From the NCBI RefSeq assembly GCF_004348985.1, contig NZ_SMKW01000030.1:49452-113451 (forward strand): a DNA stretch of 64,000 nt, written 5' to 3'. This document shows positions 48,962-58,113 of this stretch, one piece after another; positions within the stretch are counted from its first letter, which is position 1; every line of letters starts with the position of its first letter. Position numbers and translations under genes: made by a program. The notes beneath the pieces were generated by a model, which did no database searches, was not told the origin of the DNA, and was given only the letters and a program-made list of their open reading frames with translations. This stretch comes from Saccharopolyspora elongata. GTDB taxonomy: Bacteria > Actinomycetota > Actinomycetes > Mycobacteriales > Pseudonocardiaceae.

Positions 48962-49785
48962 TCCATCCCCGCCATCGCCCGGTAAGCGGGGCGGAGGAGC
49001 TCGACGGCGGGCTCGTCCCCGATCTGCACCGGCAGCGGGTCGAGCTCGTCGAGCAGCGCGTCCGGTGCGGTCGGCTCCGTGCCGGGAGTTGCGGGCGCCG
49101 CCGGAGATTCCGGCGCGCTCCAGAAGGTTTCCGGGCGTTCCGACAGCGGCGCCGCCTCGTCGGGCTCCTCCGCCGCCGGACCGGACACGCTGCCGCGCAG
49201 CGCCCGCAGCCGGTCCAGCAGCTCCTCGCGCCCCCGGCCGCGCCAGGCGAGGATCTGGAACGGGTCCTCGTCGAACGACTCGGCCACCAGGTAGCAGGCC
49301 GCCGCCAGGTGCTTGCACGGGATTTCCCAGTCCGGGCAGGAACAATCCATCGTCAGTTCCCGCATCGTCGTCGGGAACAGCTGCAGCCCGAGCTCGTCGA
49401 AGACCTGCTCGACGTCCGTCGGCATCTCCCCGGCCAGCAGCTTCGCCGCGTACAGCGCCTGCCCGGCCAGCGCCCGCTCGATCCGCTCCCACTCGTCCGC
49501 GGTGAACGCCTTGATCGCGATCCGCGCCCGGTAGGGCTCCGGGCGGGAACCCTGCACCAGCGCGACTACCAAGCTGGTCGACAGCGTCAGGTTCAGCACC
49601 TGCCCGGCGCGCGCGTACCGCTTGCCGCGCTGCAGCCGGCCGCCCATGCCGAAGGACTCCAGCACCTCGATGAACCGCCGCGACCACCAGGTCTGCGCGA
49701 TCTCGCCGCGCTTGCTGCGCGCTTTGATGCCGCCCTCGACGCGGATCGGCTTCGCGGCGGGCGGGAACCGGCGCCACTCATTCAC
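48937..49785 (-). CDS. SWIM zinc-finger protein, 282 aa
   Basis: The SWIM motif C-x-C..C-x-H is seen as DCSCPDWEIPCKHLAAACYL at ~145-160. The N-terminal ~130 residues (TWWSRRFIEVLESFGMGGRL, RGKRYARAGQVLNL) match the usual partner of actinomycete SNF2 helicases. The C-terminal third is Pro/Glu-rich and probably disordered. The gene overlaps the helicase stop by 8 bp, so the two are one unit. SWIM domains bind DNA or proteins and likely guide the helicase. The last residues are encoded by a tandem DNA repeat. Confidence 0.92.
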   Translation of the reverse strand: MNEWRRFPPAAKPIRVEGGIKARSKRGEIAQTWWSRRFIEVLESFGMGGRLQRGKRYARAGQVLNLTLSTSLVVALVQGSRPEPYRARIAIKAFTADEWERIERALAGQALYAAKLLAGEMPTDVEQVFDELGLQLFPTTMRELTMDCSCPDWEIPCKHLAAACYLVAESFDEDPFQILAWRGRGREELLDRLRALRGSVSGPAAEEPDEAAPLSERPETFWSAPESPAAPATPGTEPTAPDALLDELDPLPVQIGDEPAVELLRPAYRAMAGMERTDRLPP

Positions 49786-52765
49786 CGACGGCCTCCGCCT
49801 CCAGCGCGACCAGGTCGCGCAGCTCGCGGGTGGACAGCTCGGTCAGCCAGTTCTCGCCGGAGCCGACGACCAGCTGCGCCAACGCCTTCTTGTCCTCGAT
49901 CATCCGGTCGATCTTCTCCTCCAGGGTGCCGATGCAGGTCAGCTTGCGGACCTGCACGTCCCGGCGCTGGCCGATGCGGAACGCCCGGTCGGTGGCCTGG
50001 TCCTCGACGGCCGGGTTCCACCACCGGTCCAGGTGGATGACGTGGTTGGCGGCGGTGAGCGTCAGCCCGGTGCCGCCGGCCTTCAGCGACAGCAGGAAGA
50101 TCGACGGCCCGTCGGATTCCTGGAACCGCCGGACCATCTCGTCGCGGGCCTTCTTCGGCGTGCCGCCGTGCAGGAACAGCACCTCGGTGTCGAACCGCGC
50201 CGACAGGTGCGGCACCAGCATCCCGCCGAACCCGGCGAACTGCGTGAAGCACAGCGCCTTGTCGCCGTCGGCCAGCACGGATTCGAGGATTTCCTCCAGC
50301 CGCAACAACTTCCCCGACCGGCCGGGCAGCGGTGAGCCGTCGCCGAGCAGCTGCGCCGGGTGGTTGCACACCTGCTTGAGCTTGGACATCGTCGCCAGCA
50401 CCAGCCCGCGGCGCTCCATGCCATCGCTGTCGTCGATGCGTGCCAGCATGTCGTCGACCACCGCCTGGTACAGCGACGCCTGCTCGGCGGTGAGGTTGCA
50501 CAGCTGCTTCATCTCGATCTTGTCCGGCAGGTCGCCGATGATCGCCGGGTCGGTCTTCAGCCGCCGCAGCACGAATGGCCCGGTGATACGCCGCAACCGG
50601 GCCGCGGCGTCGGTGTCGCCGTCGCGTTCCACCGGCACCGCGAACCGGGCCCGGAACGTGCTCAGCGAGCCCAGCACGCCGGGGTTCGCGAAGTCCATGA
50701 TGGACCAGAGCTCGGCGAGCCGGTTCTCCACCGGCGTGCCGGTCAGCGCGATCCGCTGCCGGGCCGACAGGCCACGCACCGCCTTGGCCTGCCGGGAGGC
50801 GCTGTTCTTGATGTTCTGCGCCTCGTCGAGCACCACCCGCTCCCAGCGGATCTCCCGCAGCACGGCCGAATCCCGCGCGGCCAGCGGATACGTCGTGATG
50901 ACGAGGTCCTGCCCACCGACTTCTTCCATCAGGTCCTCGCCACCGAGCCGCCCGCCGCCGTGGTGGACGTGCACCTTCAGCGCCGGCGCGAACCTGGCCG
51001 CCTCCCGCTGCCAGTTGCCGACCACCGACATGGGGCAGACCAGCAGCGTCGGGCCGCGCGAGCCCTCCGAGCGCGCCAGCGCTTCCAGCGCCAGCAGCTG
51101 CACGGTCTTGCCGAGGCCCATGTCGTCGGCGAGGCAGGCGCCCAGGCCCAGCCGGTCCAGGAACGCCAGCCAGGCCAGGCCGCGGCGCTGGTACGGGCGC
51201 AGCGTCGCGGTGAAACCCGCCGGCGGCTCAACGGGTTCCAGGTACTGCTCGGCCTGCCCGGACAGCAGGTCCCCGAGCCACCCGTGCCCGCTCACCTCGA
51301 CCACCGGCATCGGCAGGTCGCCGTCCTCGGAATGCATCCCGGCCTGCAGCAGCACCTCGCCGGCGGTCATCTGACCGGTGCCGGAGCGCTGCAGGAACGC
51401 CAGCCCGGCGGCCAGCCGCTTGCGGTCGACCTGGACCCACCTGCCGCGCACCCGCACCAGCGGGACCTTCGCGGCGGCCAGCTCCGCCAGCTCGGACTCG
51501 GTCAGCCGCTCGTTGCCCAGCGCGAGGTCCCAGCGGTAGTCGACGACGGCGTCCATGCCGAGCCCGGATTCCTTCGACACGGTCCCGGCGGTGCCGGAAC
51601 TGGTCGCGGTCAGCTTCAGCCCGAGCTGCTGCGTGCGGCCCCACCAGGACGGCAGCAGCACGCCGAAGCCGGCCTGGTCCAGCAGCGCCGCGCTGGTGAG
51701 GAACTCGTACGCCCCGGCGGCGTCCAGGAACAATTCGGTGGGGTGCGGGACGACCAGCGCCGCGTCGAGCCCGGGGAAGACCCGGCTCGCCTTGCCGAGG
51801 TCGGCGAGCAGCAACTCCTGCGGCTGCGCGACCCACCGCTGCAGGACCCGGCTTTCCTCCCGCCACACCTCGTTCGCGGACACCAGGACGCTCGGGTCGT
51901 CGACGGCCTGGAGCAGGAACTCCAGCCGCCACTGGTCGTCGTCCTCCGGGGCGTGCAACCGGAAGCAGGTCCGCACCGGGCTTTCCCGAGCACCGCTGGC
52001 GCGCCAGGTCTCCAGCCGGCGGGCGAGCTTCCGCACCTGCGCGGGATCGCCGTCGAACCGCGGCTCGTGGGCCAGCGCGTTCAGCCACGCCGCGGCGACG
52101 GTCCGGCCGCCGGGCATCCCGACGTCGGCGACCCGGGCGCGGGCGATGCCGTCGACCAGCGAATCGAGAGCCGTGCGCAGGACGTCCGCAGGTGGGTCGC
52201 CGCGTTCGCAGCGGAAGGCCTGCGGCATGGAATCCCGCAGCGCCACGAAACGCGCCGAATCCGTGCCGGACAACGCAGCGTGCCAGCGCGCTGCGGGCCG
52301 CTCGGCCTCGAAGACCAGCGCGGGCAGCACCCGTCCCTGCAACACCACCTGCTCGGCGAATCCGGCGACGCTGTGGAGGAAATGCGCGGAGGCGCCCAAC
52401 CGGGAGCCGGGCACGCCTTCATCGAGCAGTGCGAGCACGGCCGCGGGGCTGCACGACACGGCAGGAACCAGCCATTCCCGCAGCCGCAGCTTGCCGCGCG
52501 GTGTCGGTCCGGCCGTCAGCGGATCCCGCACCAGCTCGGGAGATGCGACCGGCGCGGAGGCGTAGGAGGGCAGCTGGAGGCGGACGGAGTCGACCTTGAG
52601 CTGATCGCCGGGCAGCGCGTCCCGAAGCGCCTCGCCGGGCACGGCGAAGGGATGTGCCACGGTGCCGCTAGGCGCGCGCCCGGCCACCCGCGCCGGAAGC
52701 CCGGAATCCTCCGCCCACAGCACCAGACGTCCGTCCACAGTGCACAATCCGTGCACGGCCCACAC
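49778..52765 (-). CDS. SNF2-family DNA translocase/helicase (HelZ-like), 995 aa
   Basis: The N-terminal ~450 residues include an SNF2_assoc-like domain. The motor follows: LADDMGLGKTVQLLALEALA (motif I, ~545-560), LLVCPMSVVGNWQREAARFA (Ia), VVLDEAQNIKNSASRQ (motif II, DEAQ), ALTGTPVENRLAELWSIMDF (III), LKAGGTGLTLTAANHVIHLD (V) and DRAFRIGQRRDVQVRKL (VI). All helicase motifs are intact. Such proteins remodel DNA-protein complexes, with links to repair and transcription recovery (RapA-like). GTG at 52765 has AAGGAGG 8 nt upstream. First gene of the pair with the SWIM protein. Confidence 0.95.
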   Translation of the reverse strand: MWAVHGLCTVDGRLVLWAEDSGLPARVAGRAPSGTVAHPFAVPGEALRDALPGDQLKVDSVRLQLPSYASAPVASPELVRDPLTAGPTPRGKLRLREWLVPAVSCSPAAVLALLDEGVPGSRLGASAHFLHSVAGFAEQVVLQGRVLPALVFEAERPAARWHAALSGTDSARFVALRDSMPQAFRCERGDPPADVLRTALDSLVDGIARARVADVGMPGGRTVAAAWLNALAHEPRFDGDPAQVRKLARRLETWRASGARESPVRTCFRLHAPEDDDQWRLEFLLQAVDDPSVLVSANEVWREESRVLQRWVAQPQELLLADLGKASRVFPGLDAALVVPHPTELFLDAAGAYEFLTSAALLDQAGFGVLLPSWWGRTQQLGLKLTATSSGTAGTVSKESGLGMDAVVDYRWDLALGNERLTESELAELAAAKVPLVRVRGRWVQVDRKRLAAGLAFLQRSGTGQMTAGEVLLQAGMHSEDGDLPMPVVEVSGHGWLGDLLSGQAEQYLEPVEPPAGFTATLRPYQRRGLAWLAFLDRLGLGACLADDMGLGKTVQLLALEALARSEGSRGPTLLVCPMSVVGNWQREAARFAPALKVHVHHGGGRLGGEDLMEEVGGQDLVITTYPLAARDSAVLREIRWERVVLDEAQNIKNSASRQAKAVRGLSARQRIALTGTPVENRLAELWSIMDFANPGVLGSLSTFRARFAVPVERDGDTDAAARLRRITGPFVLRRLKTDPAIIGDLPDKIEMKQLCNLTAEQASLYQAVVDDMLARIDDSDGMERRGLVLATMSKLKQVCNHPAQLLGDGSPLPGRSGKLLRLEEILESVLADGDKALCFTQFAGFGGMLVPHLSARFDTEVLFLHGGTPKKARDEMVRRFQESDGPSIFLLSLKAGGTGLTLTAANHVIHLDRWWNPAVEDQATDRAFRIGQRRDVQVRKLTCIGTLEEKIDRMIEDKKALAQLVVGSGENWLTELSTRELRDLVALEAEAVGE

Positions 52766-52811
52766 GGCCGAACCTCCTTCGGTGGTCGTGAGACGTCACC
52801 CGACCATGCCT

Positions 52812-52831
52812 GCAGTTTCAATTGAAACTGC
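52812..52831. repeat. Perfect 20-bp palindrome, intact form of the split site
   Basis: GCAGTTTCAATTGAAACTGC at 52812-52831 is fully self-complementary. The same core, with longer arms, is interrupted at 25191-25480. It lies 16 bp after the nadE stop and likely terminates nadE. Confidence 0.8.
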
Positions 52832-52846
52832 GGACACCGGGGACTG

Positions 52847-54592
52847 TCACGGCGCGATCTCCCGCCAGCGGTTGGTCAGCGGCAGCCGCCGGTCCCGGCC
52901 GAACGCCTTGAACGTGATCTTGGTGCCCGGCGGGTACTGCCGGCGCTTGTACTCCGCCCGGTCCACCATCTGCAGCACCCGCTCGACCAGCTCGGCGTCG
53001 AACCCGTCCGCGATCAGGTCCGCGTAACCGCGGTCGCCCTCCACGTAGCCGTCCAGCACCACGTCCAGCACGTCGTACTCCGGCAGCGAATCCTGGTCCA
53101 CCTGGTCCGGCCGCAGCTCCGCCGACGGCGCCTTGGTGATCGAGTTCTCCGGGATCGGCGGCACCTCGCCGCGCTTCTCCGCATCGGCGTTGCGCCACTT
53201 CGCCAGCTTCCACACCAGCGTCTTCGGCACATCCTTGATCGGCGCGAACGCGCCCACCGCGTCCCCGTAGATCGTCGAGTAACCCACCGCCAGCTCGGTC
53301 TTGTTACCGGTGGCCAGCACCAGGTGCCCGCGCTGGTTCGACAGCGCCATCAGCAGCACGCCCCGGGCGCGCGCCTGCACGTTCTCCTCGGCGAGCCCGG
53401 TCAGCTCCAGCTGCCGCACGTACACGTCGACCATGTCCGCGATCGGATGCACCTCGAAGTGGCAGCCGATCCGCTTCGCCAGCTCGGCGGCGTCCGACCG
53501 CGAGTGCTCCGACGAGTAGTTCGACGGCATCGACACCCCGTGCACGGCGTCCGCGCCGAGCGCATCGGCGGCCAGCGCGGCGACCACCGCGGAGTCGATC
53601 CCGCCGGAGAAGCCGAAGGTCACCGACCGGAACCCGTTCTTGTGCACGTAGTCGCGCAGCCCGGTGACCAGCGCCGACCACACCTCGGCCACGTCGTCGA
53701 GCGGCTCGGCGGGCGGCAGCGCGGGCACCGGCTCGTAATGCGGCAGCGGCTCCGGCTGCAGCACGATCCGCTGGACGTCGAAGGCGGGCATCCGCATCGG
53801 GCCCGGCTCGGCGGGCACGGTGGTCGAGGTGTGCCCGCCCGCGGTCAGCTCCAGGTCCAGCAGCGTCAGGTGCTCGGCGAACTGCGGCGCCCGGGCGAGG
53901 ATCTCGCCGTCCGGCGTGGCGACCATGGAATCGCCGTCGAACACCAGCTCGTCCTGCGCGCCGACCAGGTTCACGTACGCCATCGGCGCGCCGGCCTCGG
54001 CGGCCCGCCGGATGACCAGCGGGGTGCGCACGTCGTCCTTGGCGCGCTCGTACGGCGAACCGTTGATGCACACCACGAGGTCCACGCCGACCTTGCCCAG
54101 CGCGGCTACCGGTCCGCCGTTCTGCCAGATGTCCTCGCAGATGACCACGCCGACGTCCAGGCCGTGCAGCCGCACGATCGGCAGGTCGAAGCCGGGCGCG
54201 AAGTAGCGGGCCTCGTCGAACACGCCGTAGTTCGGCAGGTGGTGCTTGTGGTAGGTCGTGACGACCTCGCCGCCGTAGAGCAGCGACGCCGAGTTGCGCG
54301 GCCCTTCGTCGTCGCGACCGAGGTGCCCGACGACGACCAGCGCGTCACCGCAGCCGGCGTCCTGCAAGCGCCGGGCCAGCACCTCGAGCTCGGAGAGGTT
54401 CGCGGCGGCGAACGACTTGCGCAGCGCGAGATCCTCGACCGGATAGCCGGAGAGCACCATCTCGGGGAAGGCCACGAGGTGGGCGCCGTCCTGCACGGCG
54501 CGGCGGGTCCAGTCCAAGACCATCGAACTGTTGCCGGCGATGTCGCCGACGCATGCGTTGACCTGTGCGAGTGCGATGCGCAGCTGGGGCAT
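52847..54592 (-). CDS. nadE: Glutamine-dependent NAD+ synthetase, 581 aa
   Basis: The N-terminal nitrilase-type amidase (~1-270) has its Glu in FPEMVLSGYP, Lys in TYHKHHLPNYGVF and Cys in VVICEDIWQNGG; it frees ammonia from glutamine. The C-terminal synthetase has the PP-loop FGFSGGIDSAVVAALA (~330-345), ALSNQRGHLVLATGNKTELA and GDAVGAFAPIKDVPKT. The product is NAD+ from deamido-NAD+, with ATP. At 581 residues it is shorter than the ~680 of the M. tuberculosis enzyme and fits the other bacterial class. ATG at 54592; divergent from the exported hydrolase gene. Confidence 0.97.
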   Translation of the reverse strand: MPQLRIALAQVNACVGDIAGNSSMVLDWTRRAVQDGAHLVAFPEMVLSGYPVEDLALRKSFAAANLSELEVLARRLQDAGCGDALVVVGHLGRDDEGPRNSASLLYGGEVVTTYHKHHLPNYGVFDEARYFAPGFDLPIVRLHGLDVGVVICEDIWQNGGPVAALGKVGVDLVVCINGSPYERAKDDVRTPLVIRRAAEAGAPMAYVNLVGAQDELVFDGDSMVATPDGEILARAPQFAEHLTLLDLELTAGGHTSTTVPAEPGPMRMPAFDVQRIVLQPEPLPHYEPVPALPPAEPLDDVAEVWSALVTGLRDYVHKNGFRSVTFGFSGGIDSAVVAALAADALGADAVHGVSMPSNYSSEHSRSDAAELAKRIGCHFEVHPIADMVDVYVRQLELTGLAEENVQARARGVLLMALSNQRGHLVLATGNKTELAVGYSTIYGDAVGAFAPIKDVPKTLVWKLAKWRNADAEKRGEVPPIPENSITKAPSAELRPDQVDQDSLPEYDVLDVVLDGYVEGDRGYADLIADGFDAELVERVLQMVDRAEYKRRQYPPGTKITFKAFGRDRRLPLTNRWREIAP

Positions 54593-54675
54593 GCACCCAT
54601 CTTCGCGCACGCCGCACGCCTGCGTCGTGCTGCCCGGTGTGAGCCGCGCCGCGCGATGCGTGTCACGATTCGTGA

Positions 54676-56262
54676 GTGAACCGCCTACTGACCGTGCTGT
54701 CCGTGGTGGCCCTGCTGGGCGCGGCCGCGTGCAGCCCGCCCGCGCGAGATACAGCACCGCTGCAGCCGCACACCGAGCACAAGGGCCCGGCCGGACCGGT
54801 GCCGGCGGGCTTGGAGCGGTACTACGGGCAGACATTGTCATGGGGGCCCTGCGCCCCGTACGCGACGTCCGACAGCGACCGGACCGCCTTCGACGACACC
54901 GGCCTGGAGTGCGCGCGGCTGGAAGTCCCGATGGACTACGCCGAACCCCAGGGGCAGGCGATCACGCTCGGCATCCTGCGCAAGCCGGGCACCGACCAGG
55001 AGCACCGGGTCGGTTCGCTGCTGCTGAACCCGGGCGGCCCGGGTGCATCCGGGATGAGCGCGGCCGCGAGCGTCGCCTCGTCGGTCGAGCAGACCGACCT
55101 GGGCGAGCGGTTCGACCTGATCGGGTTCGACCCGCGCGGCATCGGCGCCTCCGAGCCGGCGGTGAGCTGCCTGACCGGCCCGGAGCGCGACGCCGAGCGG
55201 CTCGACTCCGACGCGGACACCTCGCCCGCCGGGATCGCCGAGACCGAGCACGAGGAGCGCGACTACGCGGGCAAGTGCGCGGAACGCACCGGCGCCGAGA
55301 TGCTGGCCAACGTCGGCAGCCGCGAGGTCGCCAAGGACATGGACGTGCTGCGTTCGGTGCTCGGCGACCAGAAGCTGACCTACCTCGGCTACTCCTACGG
55401 CACCCGGATCGGCGCGGAGTACGCGGAGACCTTCCCCGGCAACGTGCGGGCGATGGTGCTCGACGGCGCGCTCGACCCCGGGCAGTCCACGATCGACCAG
55501 CTGGTCGCCCAGGGCGCCGGTTTCCAGCGCGCCTTCAACGACTTCGCCGCGTGGTGCGCCAAGCGCCAGCGGTGCTCCCTGGGCTCCGACCCGGCGCAGG
55601 CCGTCGCGGTGTTCCAGCAGCTCACCCGCCCGCTGGTGGACCACCCGGCCCCGGCCGGTGATGGCCGCGAGCTGTCCTACAAGGACGCCACCATGGCGGC
55701 GATCCAGGCGCTGTACGCGCCGAGCCTCTGGGACCAGCTGGACAACGGGCTCAACGAGCTCCGGCAGGGCAGCGGCCGGCGGCTGCTGGCCCTCGCGGAC
55801 AACTACTTCAGCCGCGAGAGCAACGGGCAGTACACGAACACCACCGACGCGTTCGACGCCGTGCACTGCGTCGACGACCAGCGCGTCGAGGACCCGGCGA
55901 TCCTCCGCGAGGCGGACCGCCGCTACCGCGAGGTGGCGCCGTTCCTGGACAACGGGAACCCGCCCAGCGGGGCGCGCGACAAGTGCGCGTTCTGGCCCGT
56001 CCCGGTCACCGGCGAGGCCACGGAGCCGGAGGTGGGGGCGTTGCCGCCGACGCTGGTCATCTCCACCACCGGCGACCCCGCCACGCCCTACCAGGCCGGC
56101 GTGAAGCTCGCGGAAGCCCTGCACGGCCGCCTGCTGACCTTCGAGGGCACCCAGCACACGGTCTTCATGCAGGGCGTCACCTGCGTGGACGACGCGACCA
56201 CGAAGTACCTGGTCGACCTGACCCTCCCGGCCGAAGGGACGCGCTGCACCTCGAACGGATGA
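54676..56262 (+). CDS. Exported alpha/beta-hydrolase lipoprotein (tripeptidyl aminopeptidase / CaeA-Hip1-like), 528 aa
   Basis: A lipoprotein signal (VVALLGAAACS, Cys ~19) anchors it outside the membrane. The hydrolase fold has LLLNPGGPGASGMSAAASVA (oxyanion), DLIGFDPRGIGASEP, GYSYGTRIGAEYA with Ser240, ISTTGDPATPYQAG with Asp467 and EGTQHTVF with His494, so the triad is complete. It belongs to the S33-like group with Streptomyces tripeptidyl aminopeptidases and mycobacterial CaeA (Hip1), which lies near glnA2 and panB there as well. The likely role is peptide or ester hydrolysis at the cell surface. GTG at 54676. Confidence 0.93.
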   Translation: MNRLLTVLSVVALLGAAACSPPARDTAPLQPHTEHKGPAGPVPAGLERYYGQTLSWGPCAPYATSDSDRTAFDDTGLECARLEVPMDYAEPQGQAITLGILRKPGTDQEHRVGSLLLNPGGPGASGMSAAASVASSVEQTDLGERFDLIGFDPRGIGASEPAVSCLTGPERDAERLDSDADTSPAGIAETEHEERDYAGKCAERTGAEMLANVGSREVAKDMDVLRSVLGDQKLTYLGYSYGTRIGAEYAETFPGNVRAMVLDGALDPGQSTIDQLVAQGAGFQRAFNDFAAWCAKRQRCSLGSDPAQAVAVFQQLTRPLVDHPAPAGDGRELSYKDATMAAIQALYAPSLWDQLDNGLNELRQGSGRRLLALADNYFSRESNGQYTNTTDAFDAVHCVDDQRVEDPAILREADRRYREVAPFLDNGNPPSGARDKCAFWPVPVTGEATEPEVGALPPTLVISTTGDPATPYQAGVKLAEALHGRLLTFEGTQHTVFMQGVTCVDDATTKYLVDLTLPAEGTRCTSNG

Positions 56263-56274
56263 CCTCGTTCCGAC

Positions 56275-56319
56275 CGAAGGGCGCCTCCGACCTGGCAATT
56301 GGGTCAGTGGCGCCCTTCG
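56275..56319 (+). terminator. Hairpin after the hydrolase gene
   Basis: CGAAGGGCGCC (56275-56285) and GGCGCCCTTCG (56309-56319) are perfect complements, with GACC / GGGTC inside. It starts 12 bp after the stop. Confidence 0.7.
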
Positions 56320-56368
56320 CGCATCACTCGTCAGGGTCAATCGAAAGAACTCTGGTGAAGTAGATCAC

Positions 56369-58003
56369 ATGCGGCTTATGGTCTGGGACATGGACAAAGC
56401 GGACGATGCGGGCCGACCGGCCGACGCGCAGAGCGTGACATCGGTGCTGCTGTCCGGCAGCACGTACCGGGGTCTGGGCGAACAGGTGCTCTCTCCGGCG
56501 GAGGAGCGGTTCGAACGGGCTCGCCGCACCACCGGGCTGCTCCTCGCCCCGGTGCTGACCATCGCGTTCCTCCTGATACCCACCCAACTCGAACCGGCCC
56601 AGCACAAGCTCGCCGCGGTGCTACTCGGCGTCATCGTGCTGTGGGTGTGCGAACCCGTGCCGATCCCGGTCGGTGGCCTCATCGGCGTCGCAGCCGTCGT
56701 CATCCTCGGCGTCATGCCACCCGACGACGTGCTCGCGCCGTTCGGGTCGTCGACGGTGTTCACCTTCATCGGAGCGTTCATCCTCGCCCAGGCGATGCTC
56801 CGGCACGGCGTGGCCAGGCGCTTCGCCTTCAGCATCCTGTCCCTGCCGGGAGTCGGCCGCAGCACCTCGCGGGTGATCATCGCCTTCGGGGTGATCACCT
56901 GCCTGCTCTCGTCGGTCGTGTCCAACACGGCCACGGTCGCGATGCTGCTGCCCACCGCGGTCGGCATCCTGGCGGTGATCGCGGAGCTCGTGCGCCAGAA
57001 ACTGCCGGAGGGTGCCAACTTCGACCCGCTCCGGCTGCGGGTCGGCGTGGCGCTGATGCTGATGCTCGCCTACGGCGCCAGCGTCGGGGGCCTGCTCACA
57101 CCGATCGGCTCACCACCGAACCTGATCGGCCGCGGCCTGATCGAGGAGGCCACCGGGGAACGCATCTCCTTCCTGCAGTGGATGGCCATGGCCGCGCCGG
57201 TGTGCGTGCCGATGTTCCTGGTCCTGGCGGGCACCCTGCTGCTGCTCAACCGGCCGGAGATCAACAAGCTGTCCGGCGTCGAGGACTACGTCTCCGGCGA
57301 ACGGGCCAAGCTCGGCCCGCTGTCCAGGGCCGAGAAGAACACGCTGATCGCCTTCGGCATCACCGTCGCGCTGTGGGTGACCCCCGGCGTGGTCGCGCTG
57401 ATCGCGGGCAACGACTCGGCGGCGTACGACGCGGTCAGCGAACGCCTCGACGAGGGCATCGTCGCGGTCCTCGGCGCCGCACTGCTGTTCGTGCTGCCGA
57501 CCGACTGGTCCAAGCGGCGGTTCACGCTGACCTGGACCGAGGCCAGCCGGATCGACTGGGGAACCGTGGTGCTGTTCGGCACCGGCATCATCTTCGGCTC
57601 CCTGCTGTCGGAGACCGGGCTCGCCAAGACCATCGGCGAGGGCGCCGCGAGCAACCTCGGCTTCACCAGCGGCGTCGCCATCACGGTGTTCGCGATCGTG
57701 CTGGCGGTGCTGGTGTCGGAGACGACGTCGAACACCGCCTCGGCGGCGGTGGTCGTCCCGATCGTCATCCCGGTGGCGCTGGCTGCCGGGGCGAATCCGT
57801 TCGTGCCCGCTCTGGCTGCCACCTTCGCGGCCTCGTTCGGGTTCATGCTGCCGGTGTCCACGCCGCAGAACGCGATCGTCTACGGGTCGGGGGCGGTCCC
57901 GATCACCAAGATGATCCGCTCCGGCGCGGTCTTCGACGTCGCCGGGGCGATCCTCATCGGGCTGATCCTGCCCCTCCTGGTCGCCGCGGTCGGCTTCGGC
58001 TAG
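56369..58003 (+). CDS. SLC13/DASS family divalent-anion:Na+ symporter, 544 aa
   Basis: About eleven membrane helices from residue ~50 on. Two SNT motifs mark the substrate and sodium sites: VVSNTATVAMLLPTAVGILA (~190) and ETTSNTASAAVVVPIVIPVA (~455), the family signature. GGLLTPIGSPPNLIGRG is the first binding hairpin. It takes up C4-dicarboxylates, citrate or sulfate-like anions; which one is not decided. The N-terminal ~45 residues are polar. The ATG at 56369 is used, and an ATG at 56390 may be the real start. Confidence 0.93.
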   Translation: MRLMVWDMDKADDAGRPADAQSVTSVLLSGSTYRGLGEQVLSPAEERFERARRTTGLLLAPVLTIAFLLIPTQLEPAQHKLAAVLLGVIVLWVCEPVPIPVGGLIGVAAVVILGVMPPDDVLAPFGSSTVFTFIGAFILAQAMLRHGVARRFAFSILSLPGVGRSTSRVIIAFGVITCLLSSVVSNTATVAMLLPTAVGILAVIAELVRQKLPEGANFDPLRLRVGVALMLMLAYGASVGGLLTPIGSPPNLIGRGLIEEATGERISFLQWMAMAAPVCVPMFLVLAGTLLLLNRPEINKLSGVEDYVSGERAKLGPLSRAEKNTLIAFGITVALWVTPGVVALIAGNDSAAYDAVSERLDEGIVAVLGAALLFVLPTDWSKRRFTLTWTEASRIDWGTVVLFGTGIIFGSLLSETGLAKTIGEGAASNLGFTSGVAITVFAIVLAVLVSETTSNTASAAVVVPIVIPVALAAGANPFVPALAATFAASFGFMLPVSTPQNAIVYGSGAVPITKMIRSGAVFDVAGAILIGLILPLLVAAVGFG

Positions 58004-58014
58004 GCCGGCTGCCG

Positions 58015-58048
58015 CTCGGCGAGCGGCCCGCTCGGGCCGCTCGCCGAG
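58015..58048 (+). terminator. Strong terminator hairpin
   Basis: CTCGGCGAGCGGCC (58015-58028) pairs with GGCCGCTCGCCGAG (58035-58048) over 6 nt, followed by a short T-containing tract, 12 bp after the symporter stop. Confidence 0.85.
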
Positions 58049-58101
58049 GCCATCTTTCCCGGGGTTCATGGACCAGTTACGCACTTGGCCGGTGCAGCTC
58101 T

Positions 58102-58107
58102 TAGGCT
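58102..58107 (+). promoter_or_regulatory. -10 hexamer TAGGCT for leaderless glnA2
   Basis: TAGGCT ends 6 nt before the ATG at 58114, placing transcription start at the start codon. No ribosome binding site is seen. Confidence 0.6.
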
Positions 58108-58113
58108 GCGTGC